Positions 54,290-62,248 of a stretch of DNA of 64,000 nt are shown here, piece after piece. The DNA lies in assembly GCF_026342035.1 (NCBI RefSeq), contig NZ_JAPENM010000009.1, positions 210,194-274,193 of the forward strand, written 5' to 3'. The position numbers and the translations under genes were made by a program. Positions within the stretch are counted from its first letter, which is position 1. Each line of letters opens with the position of its first letter. The DNA is from Aldersonia sp. NBC_00410 (GTDB lineage: Bacteria > Actinomycetota > Actinomycetes > Mycobacteriales > Mycobacteriaceae). The notes under the pieces were generated by a model. The model was not told the DNA's origin and ran no database searches. It saw nothing but the letters and a program-made list of their open reading frames with translations.

Positions 54290-57066
54290 CGGACCCGTTC
54301 GGCACAGCGGCGCTGCGCGAGTCCGTCCTCGTCGCTTGGGAGTCCTCGCCTACGCGCCTGCGCGAAGACGCCGCGGCCGAAGCCGACCTGGTTCGCGCCG
54401 GGTACCGGGACCGTGTCTTCACCGAACTCGCACAAAACGCCGCCGACGCCGCGGCCAAAGCCGCCGCCGCGACCGGTCGCGCTGCGCGCTCCCTGCCGTT
54501 GTGCAGCATCACGGTGTGGGCCACCGACCGCGAACTGCACATCGCGAACACCGGCGCTCCGCTCGACACCGCGGGGGTGCAGGCCCTAGCCGCGCTGCGC
54601 GCCTCGGACAAGGAGGCTCGGCCGACGCCGGGGCCGACCGTCGGCCGGTTCGGGGTCGGGTTCACCTCGGTCCGCGCGATCAGCGACGAGATCGAAATCC
54701 GCTCCACCTCGGGTTCGGTGCTGTTCTCCGCCGAGCGCACGCGCGCCGCGGTAGCCGAACGCGGCATCGCGGCACCGGTCGATCCGCCCACACTGCGGCT
54801 GCCGTGGCCGGCCAAGAAGCGTCCGCGCACCGGCGCGGACACCGAGGTCGTGCTGCACCTCCGTGCCGGGGTCGACGCGCGGGAACTGCTCGGGTCGATC
54901 ATCGACGAGGCCACCGACCTGCTGCTCGAGCTGCCCGCACTGGAAATCATCAAGGTCGGCGACACCGAGCTGCGCCGAACGGTGAAGCGGATGTCGCACG
55001 GTGTCGCGCTGGTGTCCATCGGGGTGCGCAGCTGGTGGCAGTTCGCCACCGACCGGGCCCGCTGGCTGCTGCCCGTCGAGGACGGCCGGCCGATCCCGGC
55101 GGGCAACGACGTGCTGCGCGCCCCCACCCGTTCCGACGAGGAACTGTCGTTGCCTGCGCTGGTGGTCGCCGACGTCGAGATGCAGCCCGATCGCCGACGA
55201 CTGCTGCCCGGTGCGGACATCGCAGCGCTGGCGAAGGGGTATGCGAAGTTCGCCCGCGCCCTGCCCCCGCCGCTGCGCCTGCTGCTCGTGCCGCGCGCGA
55301 CATTTGCCCGCAGCGAGGCGGATCGGCTGCTGCGCGACGCCCTGCGCGCGGAGCTGCGGGCCAGGACCTGGCTGCCGGTGGTCGGCAACCACGGCGGTGT
55401 GCGTCCGCCGACCGCCGCCGTGCTGCCCGGACTCACCCCCGAGCTGGCCGAATTGCTCGCCGAAGCGGTTCCCGCGCTGGTGATCCCCGAACTGTCCGAC
55501 TCGAGCCGGGTCGCGGTGCTGTCCGATCTGGGGGTCCGTCCCCTCGGTCTGGCCGACGTCACCGAGGCACTGAGCGGGCTGGACCGCCCGCCGGCGTGGT
55601 GGCATCGGTTGTACGCGGCGCTCGAACCGCTGCTCGTCGACCGGCTCGCCGGCGAAGAACTCGGTGCCCTGCCGGTGCCGCTGGCCGACGGCCGATTGGT
55701 GACCGGGCCGCGCACCACGATGGTGGGTGAGCTCGCCGGTGCCGCCGAACTGCCGGTGCATTGGGCGCGGCTGGTCCATCCCGTCGCTGCACATCCGCTA
55801 CTCGGCCGGCTCGGCGCGCAGTCGGTCACCGCGCTGGACCTGCTGCGGGATCCGGCGCTACGGTCCGAACTGGAAGCCACAGCGGATCCCGACACCGACG
55901 GCGACCTCGACGGGCGCAGCGATGGAGATCTCGCCGATGCGGTGCTCGCGCTGGCCGCCGATGTCGCCGATCCGGGGCAACTTCCGTCGTGGCTCGGGCT
56001 GCTCCCGCTGCCCGACGCGGACGGCGAGCTGCGACCGGTGGACGAACTGCTGCTGCCGAGGGCGCCGCTGGCGGGCCTGCTCGACGACGATGCGCCGTTC
56101 GGCACGATCGACCCGGCCGTCGTGGCGCGCTTCGGCGTCGACGTGCTGCGCGCGATCGGCGCGGTGTGGAGCTTCGGTGTCCTGCGCGAGTCCGATCCGA
56201 CCGGGCCGGATCACGATCTGGATGACGAATCCGCTTGGTGGGATTGGCTTCCCGAGGATCCCGCGGAGTTGGTCGCCGTGCGCGATCTCGAACTCGTCGC
56301 CGCGCACGCCTGGCCTGCGGCGCTGGAATTGCTCGCCCACGATCCGCGCATCCAAGGGTTGCTCGGCGACCGCAACGGATACACGGCGTGGTGGTTGCGT
56401 CGGCACGCCTGCGTGCATGGGCAGTTGCTCGGCATGCTGCTCGCCCCCGGTGCAACGGCCTTCGCCGGGCTGCTCGACCCGCTCGACCATCCCGACGCGG
56501 ACGCATTCGCCGCATCGCTCGCCGACCCCGATTCGCTGAACGGCGACCTGATCGTGGTGCTGGCGCAACGGCTGTCCGATCCGGACCGCCGGCCGACGCC
56601 GGCGACCGTCGCAGACACCCACCGCCGCCTGGCCGAGGGGCTGGCGCATGGGCTCGTCGAACCGAGCGAGATCCCGTTGCCGCAGCAGATAAGGGCGGTG
56701 TCCGGGGCCCTGATCGCCCCGGACGACGCGCTCGTCCTCGATCGGCCCTGGTTGGCCGCGGCGATTCCGGCCGATCGCCTCGTCGTCGGCGACCTCGCCG
56801 GTGCCGCGGACCTCGCGGCCCTCCTCGATGTCCGGCTGGCCTCCGAGGCGGTGCACGCAACGGTGACCAGCACCGGCCGCGTGACGTCATGGGAGGATGA
56901 TCCGCTCGGTGTGCTGGTCCGTGCGACGCTGGCGCTGCGACCCGATACCGGGCCACTGGTGGTGCACGCCGAACTCACGGTGAAGCTCACCGGCGCGGTC
57001 ACCGGCACGGCACGAGTCCCGTGGTGGGTGACCGAAGACGGCACGACGCACCTGCAACAGCCGTAA
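54277..57066 (+). CDS. Sacsin/Hsp90-like GHKL ATPase domain protein
   Basis: A protein of about 929 residues. The GHKL ATP-binding fold is at residues 40-230. The N-box is TELAQNAADAAAKA (E50, N54, D58), LHIANTGAPL is a relaxed G1 box and VGRFGVGFTSVRAI a G2 box. The rest is poorly characterised. No ATG, GTG or TTG lies between the upstream in-frame region and the N-box. The best start is ATC at 54277, six bases after AGGA and 13 bases before the end of the DUF3027 gene. CTG and translational coupling or frameshifting are the alternatives. Confidence 0.75.
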   Translation: MIALADPFGTAALRESVLVAWESSPTRLREDAAAEADLVRAGYRDRVFTELAQNAADAAAKAAAATGRAARSLPLCSITVWATDRELHIANTGAPLDTAGVQALAALRASDKEARPTPGPTVGRFGVGFTSVRAISDEIEIRSTSGSVLFSAERTRAAVAERGIAAPVDPPTLRLPWPAKKRPRTGADTEVVLHLRAGVDARELLGSIIDEATDLLLELPALEIIKVGDTELRRTVKRMSHGVALVSIGVRSWWQFATDRARWLLPVEDGRPIPAGNDVLRAPTRSDEELSLPALVVADVEMQPDRRRLLPGADIAALAKGYAKFARALPPPLRLLLVPRATFARSEADRLLRDALRAELRARTWLPVVGNHGGVRPPTAAVLPGLTPELAELLAEAVPALVIPELSDSSRVAVLSDLGVRPLGLADVTEALSGLDRPPAWWHRLYAALEPLLVDRLAGEELGALPVPLADGRLVTGPRTTMVGELAGAAELPVHWARLVHPVAAHPLLGRLGAQSVTALDLLRDPALRSELEATADPDTDGDLDGRSDGDLADAVLALAADVADPGQLPSWLGLLPLPDADGELRPVDELLLPRAPLAGLLDDDAPFGTIDPAVVARFGVDVLRAIGAVWSFGVLRESDPTGPDHDLDDESAWWDWLPEDPAELVAVRDLELVAAHAWPAALELLAHDPRIQGLLGDRNGYTAWWLRRHACVHGQLLGMLLAPGATAFAGLLDPLDHPDADAFAASLADPDSLNGDLIVVLAQRLSDPDRRPTPATVADTHRRLAEGLAHGLVEPSEIPLPQQIRAVSGALIAPDDALVLDRPWLAAAIPADRLVVGDLAGAADLAALLDVRLASEAVHATVTSTGRVTSWEDDPLGVLVRATLALRPDTGPLVVHAELTVKLTGAVTGTARVPWWVTEDGTTHLQQP

Positions 57067-57138
57067 CCTGGGATTCGGTGTGTATCGGTTCGGGGCGCAC
57101 AACAGGCGCACCGGTCAGGGGAAGGGCGACTTCACATA

Positions 57139-57804
57139 GTGTCCACGCGACTCAGTGTCGAACAGAGACGGGCGCAGTTGATCGGCGCCGCCATCGGACT
57201 CGCCGAGAGCAAAGGCGTCTCGGCCGTGACGACGCGCGATGTGGCACGCGCGGCGGGGGTGTCGCTCGGCGTCGTGCACTACTGCTTCGAGAACAAAGAC
57301 GCGATGATGACCGAGCTGGTCAAAGCGCTGTCGATGGAACTGCGCGACTCGGCGGATCAGGCCACCGAGTTGCGCGCCGGGGTCACCGGTGTCGGCGCAC
57401 TCGAGGATCTGCTTCGGATCGCGCTCGCTGCGCTGTGGCACGACGTCGAAGCCTCGCGGGATCGGCAGCTGCTCACCTACGAGACGACGACCTACGCGCT
57501 GCGCGAGGGCGGACAGACTCCGGGCAAGCTCCGGATCGCGCGCGAACAGTACGAGTTCAACGACGACACCATGGCCGACCTGCTGGAAAAGCTGCGGATG
57601 GCGACCGACACCGAATGGACGTTGCCGCTCGCCTCGCTCAGCAGGCTGTCCCTCGCGATGCTCGACGGACTCGTGCTGCGCTGGCTGGTCGACGAGGACA
57701 ACCAGGCCGCGCACGACCAGCTCGACCGGATGGCCTCGATCGTCGCCGGACTCGCCGCACCGGCCCGAGGCGGCGGGACCGGCAACGGCAACGGGTGGCG
57801 CTAA
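57139..57804 (+). CDS. TetR-family transcriptional regulator
   Basis: A 221-residue regulator with an N-terminal helix-turn-helix at about residues 25-55 (GVSAVTTRDVARAAGVSLGV, VHYCFENKDAM) and a TetR_C ligand domain. The GTG start is at 57139. The chain ends with a glycine-rich tail. It is convergent with a COG4705 membrane protein, not in an obvious operon. The ligand and targets are unknown. Confidence 0.88.
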   Translation: MSTRLSVEQRRAQLIGAAIGLAESKGVSAVTTRDVARAAGVSLGVVHYCFENKDAMMTELVKALSMELRDSADQATELRAGVTGVGALEDLLRIALAALWHDVEASRDRQLLTYETTTYALREGGQTPGKLRIAREQYEFNDDTMADLLEKLRMATDTEWTLPLASLSRLSLAMLDGLVLRWLVDEDNQAAHDQLDRMASIVAGLAAPARGGGTGNGNGWR

Positions 57805-57915
57805 GTCTCCGAACGGGTTACCGCGCATCGGTTCAGCACCACCGCGCTCACACTCGGCGACCGCGTCGGCCAGCCCTGAGAAGGGTATGGACCGTCAATG
57901 ACGGCCCCGTCGAGT

Positions 57916-58716
57916 TTAGCCGAGCGCGTCGGCCTCGTCTCCAACTACTTTGTCCACCAATGCGATTCGATCCACTCCGGTGTATGTGACGTAGCCGACC
58001 AGGGCGACGATGACGGCGGTGAACAGGGCGGTGGTCGCCGTCGCGCCAAGTCCCAGCCCGCCGGCGTCGCGGTCCTGCGACAGCAGATCACCAAGTGAAG
58101 CGCCAAGCGGCCGGGTGAGGATGTACACCAGCCAGAACGTGAGGACGCCGTCGAGTCCGACGCCGTAGTGCAGCGCGGCGATGGCCGCGATGATCGCACC
58201 CACGATCAGGGCCGTGGCCAGGTAGCCGAGACCGAACTGCTCGGCGACCAGGTCGCCGGCGGCGGTGCCGAGCGCGAAGGTGAACAGCACGACCAGCCAG
58301 TAGAACGCCTCACGCCGGGTAGTGGTGATGCTGCGGATCGACAGCGTCCCCTCCATGGCGCGCCAGACCGCGAAGGTGGCGCCCAATGCGACCACGAATA
58401 CCACGGTCGTCACCTCGAGCGGCACCCCGAGATTGTCTGTGAGGATGTCGGTAATCAGGGTGCCGACAATGCTGACCAGGACGACCAGCAGCCAGTAGAT
58501 CCAGGGGACATACCGGTCGGCCCGGAACTGCAGGATCGCGACGAGGACCAGCACCGCGGTCATCACCAGGGTGGTGCCGGTCAGTCCGAGACCGAAGTCG
58601 GCATTGAGTGTGTCCGCGGCCGATTCCCCCACGGTCGTCGACAGCACTTTGATGATCCAGAAGAAGATCGTGACTTCGGGAACCTTGCTGGCCATTTGCC
58701 GGGTCGTCATCGTCAT
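57916..58716 (-). CDS. COG4705 membrane protein with four repeats
   Basis: A 266-residue membrane protein of COG4705 type. Four repeats each have two membrane segments and a short T/G-E/D signature: STTVGESAADTL, VGTLITDILTDNLG, LGTAAGDLVAEQFG and LGASLGDLLSQDRD. The function is unknown. The ATG at 58714-58716 was chosen. A PhoP-like direct repeat ends 22 bases upstream, the same spacing as before the PAP2 gene, so a leaderless transcript controlled by the nearby two-component system is possible. Confidence 0.85.
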   Translation of the reverse strand: MTMTTRQMASKVPEVTIFFWIIKVLSTTVGESAADTLNADFGLGLTGTTLVMTAVLVLVAILQFRADRYVPWIYWLLVVLVSIVGTLITDILTDNLGVPLEVTTVVFVVALGATFAVWRAMEGTLSIRSITTTRREAFYWLVVLFTFALGTAAGDLVAEQFGLGYLATALIVGAIIAAIAALHYGVGLDGVLTFWLVYILTRPLGASLGDLLSQDRDAGGLGLGATATTALFTAVIVALVGYVTYTGVDRIALVDKVVGDEADALG

Positions 58717-58738
58717 GCCGGACACTCTCGCAGCGCGG

Positions 58739-58756
58739 CGCTGTGGAAACGCTGAG
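58739..58756 (-). promoter_or_regulatory. PhoP-like direct-repeat site 1
   Basis: CTCAGCG-TTTC-CACAGCG on the minus strand, 22 bases from the COG4705 start. It fits the OmpR/PhoP pattern TCACAGC-N4-TCACAGC with one mismatch per half (TCTCAGC, CCACAGC). It is the left part of the 18-base-arm inverted repeat. Confidence 0.6.
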
Positions 58757-58782
58757 AGCGCAGACTCTCAGCGGTTCCACAG
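58741..58782. repeat. Long inverted repeat between divergent promoters
   Basis: Arms CTGTGGAAACGCTGAGAG (58741-58758) and CTCTCAGCGGTTCCACAG (58765-58782) pair at 17 of 18 positions around a 6-base centre, CGCAGA. It is made of two PhoP-like sites in opposite directions, one for each divergent gene. Confidence 0.85.
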
Positions 58783-58784
58783 GG
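58767..58784 (+). promoter_or_regulatory. PhoP-like direct-repeat site 2
   Basis: CTCAGCG-GTTC-CACAGGG on the + strand, 55 bases before the small exported protein gene. It shares 14 of 18 positions with the site before PAP2. It probably drives the small gene and the histidine kinase. Confidence 0.55.
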
Positions 58785-58839
58785 ACGCGGTGGCACAGTC
58801 GGAACAGCCGAATGGCAGAAGCAAGGGAAGGTGTTTGTG

Positions 58840-59058
58840 ATGGACGGACGTCGGAAGATCGCACTGGCCGCGGCAGCGGCCGCGGTGGCGTTGGGTGCGG
58901 CCGGCGGGGTCGCCGCGGCGCATCCCGGGTCGGAGCAGGCGTCGCCGCCCGGACAGGTCGTCGACCAACCCGAGCCCGGGGATACCCCCGACCAGGGCGT
59001 GGATCTGCCGGAACCCGGTGACGTGCCCGACGGTCCGGGCGACATCGACGGGGGGTAG
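58840..59058 (+). CDS. Small secreted Pro/Asp/Gly-rich protein
   Basis: A 72-residue precursor. The signal peptide is residues 1-23 (IALAAAAAAVALGAAGGVAA, then A-H). The mature peptide is about 48 residues, acidic and disordered, with repeated QPEPGDTPDQG and LPEPGDVPDGP units. It lies 17 bases upstream of the histidine kinase on the same strand and may be a co-expressed periplasmic ligand or an envelope-stress target. No family is recognised. The GGAAGG before the ATG is about 12 bases upstream. Confidence 0.7.
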   Translation: MDGRRKIALAAAAAAVALGAAGGVAAAHPGSEQASPPGQVVDQPEPGDTPDQGVDLPEPGDVPDGPGDIDGG

Positions 59059-59075
59059 CGGCCAGACTGGGCCTC

Positions 59076-60494
59076 GTGCGTTGGCAACGATGGGCGCCCG
59101 GGCGATGGAGCGTGCGGACCAGGGCGGCGGTTGCGGCCGCCGTCGTGGTCTCGGTTTGCCTGGTGGTCGCGGTTGGAGTGTTGTTGATCGTGCTGAACCG
59201 GTCGCTGACGCGAACCGCCGAGTCCGGCGCCGCGGCCCGCGCGGCACAGATCGCCGACGAGGCCGGCCGAGACGGCGTCGAGCAACTGGACCCGGCGCTA
59301 TTGGCCACGGACGCTCAGATCGGCGCGATCCAACTCATTGATTCCGACGGCCGAGTGGTCGCCGCTTCGAACGGGGCACCCGCGGCGACACTGTCGCGTC
59401 AGGTGGTTCCGGTGGGCCAGCAGGTCGGCCTCGGGCGCGCGGAAGCCAAGGACGAGAGCTTCGACCTTTCGCTGATCGGACGAGGCGCCGTCGCCGCGGG
59501 CGAACCGGTGACGATCATTGTCGGGGCCGACCGGGAGCCGATCGAGACCACGGTGCGCAGGATCGGTGCGTTGCTGCTCGCGGGCGCACCGCTGGTGGTC
59601 GTGCTCACTGTGATCGGCACCTACCTGCTGGTCGGCGTCGCATTGCGGCCGGTGGAGTCGCTGCGGCGACGCGTGTCCTCGATCAGCAGCAGCGACTTGG
59701 ACCGACGCGTCGCGGTGCCCGCGACCGGCGACGAGGTCGCGCAGCTGGCCAGCACGATGAACGAGATGCTGGACCGATTGCAGGCCGGCCAGCGGGCCCA
59801 GCGTCGATTCGTCAGCGACGCCTCGCACGAGTTGCGCAGTCCGTTGAGCACGATCACCACCGCGCTCGAACTCGCACACGGGCGACCCGACCTGATCGAT
59901 ACCGCAATGGTCGACGACTCATTGCTGCCCGAAGCGCGTCGGATGACTCGGCTGGTCGAGGATCTGCTGGTATTGGCGCGCTCCGACGAGAACGCACTCG
60001 CGACCCACCGCGGCGACGTCGATATCGACGATCTGCTGCTCGCCGAGGCGAAGCGGCTACGCGCGGCGGGAATCGGCGTCGCGACCCGGATCACCGCGTG
60101 CCGAGTTCGCGGCGACGCCTCGGCCCTGTCGCGGCTGGTCCGCAACCTCGCCGATAATGCCGGGCAGCATTCCCAGTCGGTCGTCGAATTTAGCTGCACT
60201 ACAGTTGGATTCGACTCCAAGTTGAAAAAGCCAGGTGTCCGGATCACAATCTCGGACGACGGTCCTGGCATTCCGGTCGCCGACCGCGACCGGATCTTCG
60301 AACGGTTCGAGCGCCTCGATCCCACCCGTACACGAGCCTCCGGCGGAACCGGTCTGGGGCTTGCGATCGTCGCGGAAATCGTGCGAGCCCACCACGGGAC
60401 CGTGGCCATCGGCGACCGCGCGGGCGGCGGTGCCGAGTTCACCGTCGAGTTGCCCAGCGACGAGGATCACTCCGCCCGATCCGAGCAGTACTGA
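59076..60494 (+). CDS. Sensor histidine kinase
   Basis: A 472-residue membrane kinase. Two membrane segments (about 18-40 and 165-190) enclose a periplasmic domain of about 120 residues. A HAMP linker follows (RPVESLRRRVSSISSSDLDR). The phospho-accepting His is H251 (SDASHELRSPLSTI), the N box is NLADNAGQHS, G1 is DDGPGIP and G2 is GGTGLGLAI. The response regulator lies tail-to-tail 12 bases away on the opposite strand, an unusual layout. It probably senses an envelope signal, possibly with the small exported protein upstream. Confidence 0.92.
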   Translation: MRWQRWAPGRWSVRTRAAVAAAVVVSVCLVVAVGVLLIVLNRSLTRTAESGAAARAAQIADEAGRDGVEQLDPALLATDAQIGAIQLIDSDGRVVAASNGAPAATLSRQVVPVGQQVGLGRAEAKDESFDLSLIGRGAVAAGEPVTIIVGADREPIETTVRRIGALLLAGAPLVVVLTVIGTYLLVGVALRPVESLRRRVSSISSSDLDRRVAVPATGDEVAQLASTMNEMLDRLQAGQRAQRRFVSDASHELRSPLSTITTALELAHGRPDLIDTAMVDDSLLPEARRMTRLVEDLLVLARSDENALATHRGDVDIDDLLLAEAKRLRAAGIGVATRITACRVRGDASALSRLVRNLADNAGQHSQSVVEFSCTTVGFDSKLKKPGVRITISDDGPGIPVADRDRIFERFERLDPTRTRASGGTGLGLAIVAEIVRAHHGTVAIGDRAGGGAEFTVELPSDEDHSARSEQY

Positions 60495-60506
60495 CGGGCT
60501 GGGATC

Positions 60507-61181
60507 CTAACCGTCGCAGCGCAGCCGGTACCCGACGCCGCGGATGGTGTCGATGCTATCGGTATCGAACGGTGCGTCAATCTTGCGCCGCAGGTACCCG
60601 ATATAGACCTCGACCACATTGTCGTCGCCCTCGTAATTGCTGTCCCACACCGCCCGCAGGATCTCGGCCTTGGTCACGACGTCGTCCTTGTGCCGGATCA
60701 GGTACTCCAAGACGCCGTATTCCCGTGGGGTCAGCGTCAACGCCGTCTCGCCCCGGGCGACGCGGCGTCGTGCCGGATCGAGGGTCAGCGAGCCGGCCGA
60801 CAGGATCGCGGGCCGCTCGGGCGCTCCACGGCGCACCAGCGCTCGTAACCGGGCAAGTAGGACTACGAAAGAAAACGGCTTGGTCAGGTAGTCATCCGCG
60901 CCAAGGTCGAACGCATCGGCCTGGTCGTAGTCGCCGTCCTTCGCCGACAACATCAACACAGGCGTCCAGATCGAGCGTGCCCGCAATTCCTCCACAACGC
61001 GGTAGCCGTGCATACCCGGCAGCATGATGTCGAGAATCACGACGTCGAAGTCACCGGTCGTCGCCAGCTCGAGCCCGTCCGCGCCATCGTGGGCGACGTC
61101 GACGACGAAGCCCTCGCTGCTCAGCGCCCGATGCAACGTCCGGGCGAACCGGACCTCGTCCTCGACCAACAGAATCCGCAT
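60507..61181 (-). CDS. OmpR-family response regulator
   Basis: A 224-residue regulator. The phospho-acceptor is D51 (ILDIMLPGMHG), with D8 in the acidic pocket, S79 and K101 (YLTKPF). The winged-helix DNA-binding domain is about 130-222 (LTPREYGVLEYLIRHKDDVV, VYIGYLRRKID, IRGVGYRL). It is divergent from the PAP2 gene, and a PhoP-like direct repeat lies 44 bases upstream of its start. It converges with the histidine kinase gene, its likely partner. Autoregulation is inferred from the site. Confidence 0.92.
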   Translation of the reverse strand: MRILLVEDEVRFARTLHRALSSEGFVVDVAHDGADGLELATTGDFDVVILDIMLPGMHGYRVVEELRARSIWTPVLMLSAKDGDYDQADAFDLGADDYLTKPFSFVVLLARLRALVRRGAPERPAILSAGSLTLDPARRRVARGETALTLTPREYGVLEYLIRHKDDVVTKAEILRAVWDSNYEGDDNVVEVYIGYLRRKIDAPFDTDSIDTIRGVGYRLRCDG

Positions 61182-61224
61182 CGCCTCCCATTAGACCGCG
61201 GCGGACGCGGGATCGGACACCGTC

Positions 61225-61242
61225 CTCAGCGATCTCACAGCG
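61225..61242 (+). promoter_or_regulatory. PhoP-like direct-repeat site 3
   Basis: CTCAGCG-ATCT-CACAGCG in the gap between the response regulator and PAP2 genes. The offset reading TCACAGC matches the PhoP half-site exactly. It ends 21 bases before the PAP2 ATG, and its half-sites are 11 bases apart, as for OmpR-family dimers. Confidence 0.65.
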
Positions 61243-61263
61243 ACCGCCGTCGACACTGATGCC

Positions 61264-62121
61264 ATGTCGGCCCTTATGCACTCCGAGCACACCCTGCTCA
61301 CCGAGATCACCACCGAAATCGCCACCGCAGAAGTCGCGATCTGGGCGATCGCGGTCGGCTCTTGCGCAATCGTCGTGGGCACGGTGCTCGCCCACAGCGC
61401 CCGGTCGCGGCAGCAGCCGGACCGCACCGTCGAAGCCCGCAACGCGGCGCTGCAAATCGGCGGGATGCTCACCCTGTTCATCGCGTTGGCCGTGCAGGTA
61501 CATCTGGGCGGGTGGCTCACCTCCGCCGATATGGGCGTCACGAACTGGTTCGTCGCTCATCGCTCGCCGACTCTCACCAGCGCCGCGCGGGCGGTGACCG
61601 ACCTCGGCAGCCCAGTTGTCATCGCCGCGATTGCAATCGCGGCGGCGGTGATCATCGGGTATCGGCATCGCAGCGTCCTGCCCGCGGTCACAATCGTCGC
61701 AACCGTGGCCCTCGCCGGCGCGGCGAGTAGCCTCACCAAGATCGTCGTCGCGCGAGCGCGGCCGCCGGCCGAACTCCATCTGGTCACCGAAACCGACTTC
61801 TCCTTTCCATCCGGACACGTCACCGGCACCGTCGCCCTACTCGGGGTCGTCCTTGTCGTCGCACCGATCACGCACCGATGGGTCGGGGTCGTCGCGGCGA
61901 CGGCGGCGATAGCGATGTGGCTGCTGGTCGCGACGAGTCGCTTGTACCTCGGTGTGCATTGGCTTACCGACGTGCTCGCCGGAACCGTTCTCGCCATAGC
62001 TGTCGTCATGGTGACCACCACGGCGCTCCGGCTCTTCGGTTCCCCCGTGCCCCGTAATACCGACGATCCGGGTCACGCCGAAGGAGCGACTCAGCCCCAC
62101 GCGCCGGTCACAATGGCATGA
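61264..62121 (+). CDS. PAP2-family phosphatase
   Basis: A 285-residue membrane phosphatase with about six membrane segments. Motifs are K159 to R166-P167 (KIVVARARP), PSGH (182-185) and S225-R226 with H232 and D236 (SRLYLGVHWLTD). It dephosphorylates a lipid phosphate such as undecaprenyl or phosphatidic acid type substrates in the envelope. It lies just downstream of the response-regulator site and is followed 127 bases later by an MFS gene. GlpQ-like or BcrC-type function cannot be told apart. Confidence 0.9.
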   Translation: MSALMHSEHTLLTEITTEIATAEVAIWAIAVGSCAIVVGTVLAHSARSRQQPDRTVEARNAALQIGGMLTLFIALAVQVHLGGWLTSADMGVTNWFVAHRSPTLTSAARAVTDLGSPVVIAAIAIAAAVIIGYRHRSVLPAVTIVATVALAGAASSLTKIVVARARPPAELHLVTETDFSFPSGHVTGTVALLGVVLVVAPITHRWVGVVAATAAIAMWLLVATSRLYLGVHWLTDVLAGTVLAIAVVMVTTTALRLFGSPVPRNTDDPGHAEGATQPHAPVTMA

Positions 62122-62248
62122 ACACTGGCCATGAAGTTTGACCTGCCGATCGCCCACTGATCAGCGCACCGGACGCAGGATGGAGACGAATGGTCGAGGG
62201 ACCGGAACGGATTCGCGACACCCGGTCGGCCGACTCGTCGCACCGGCA

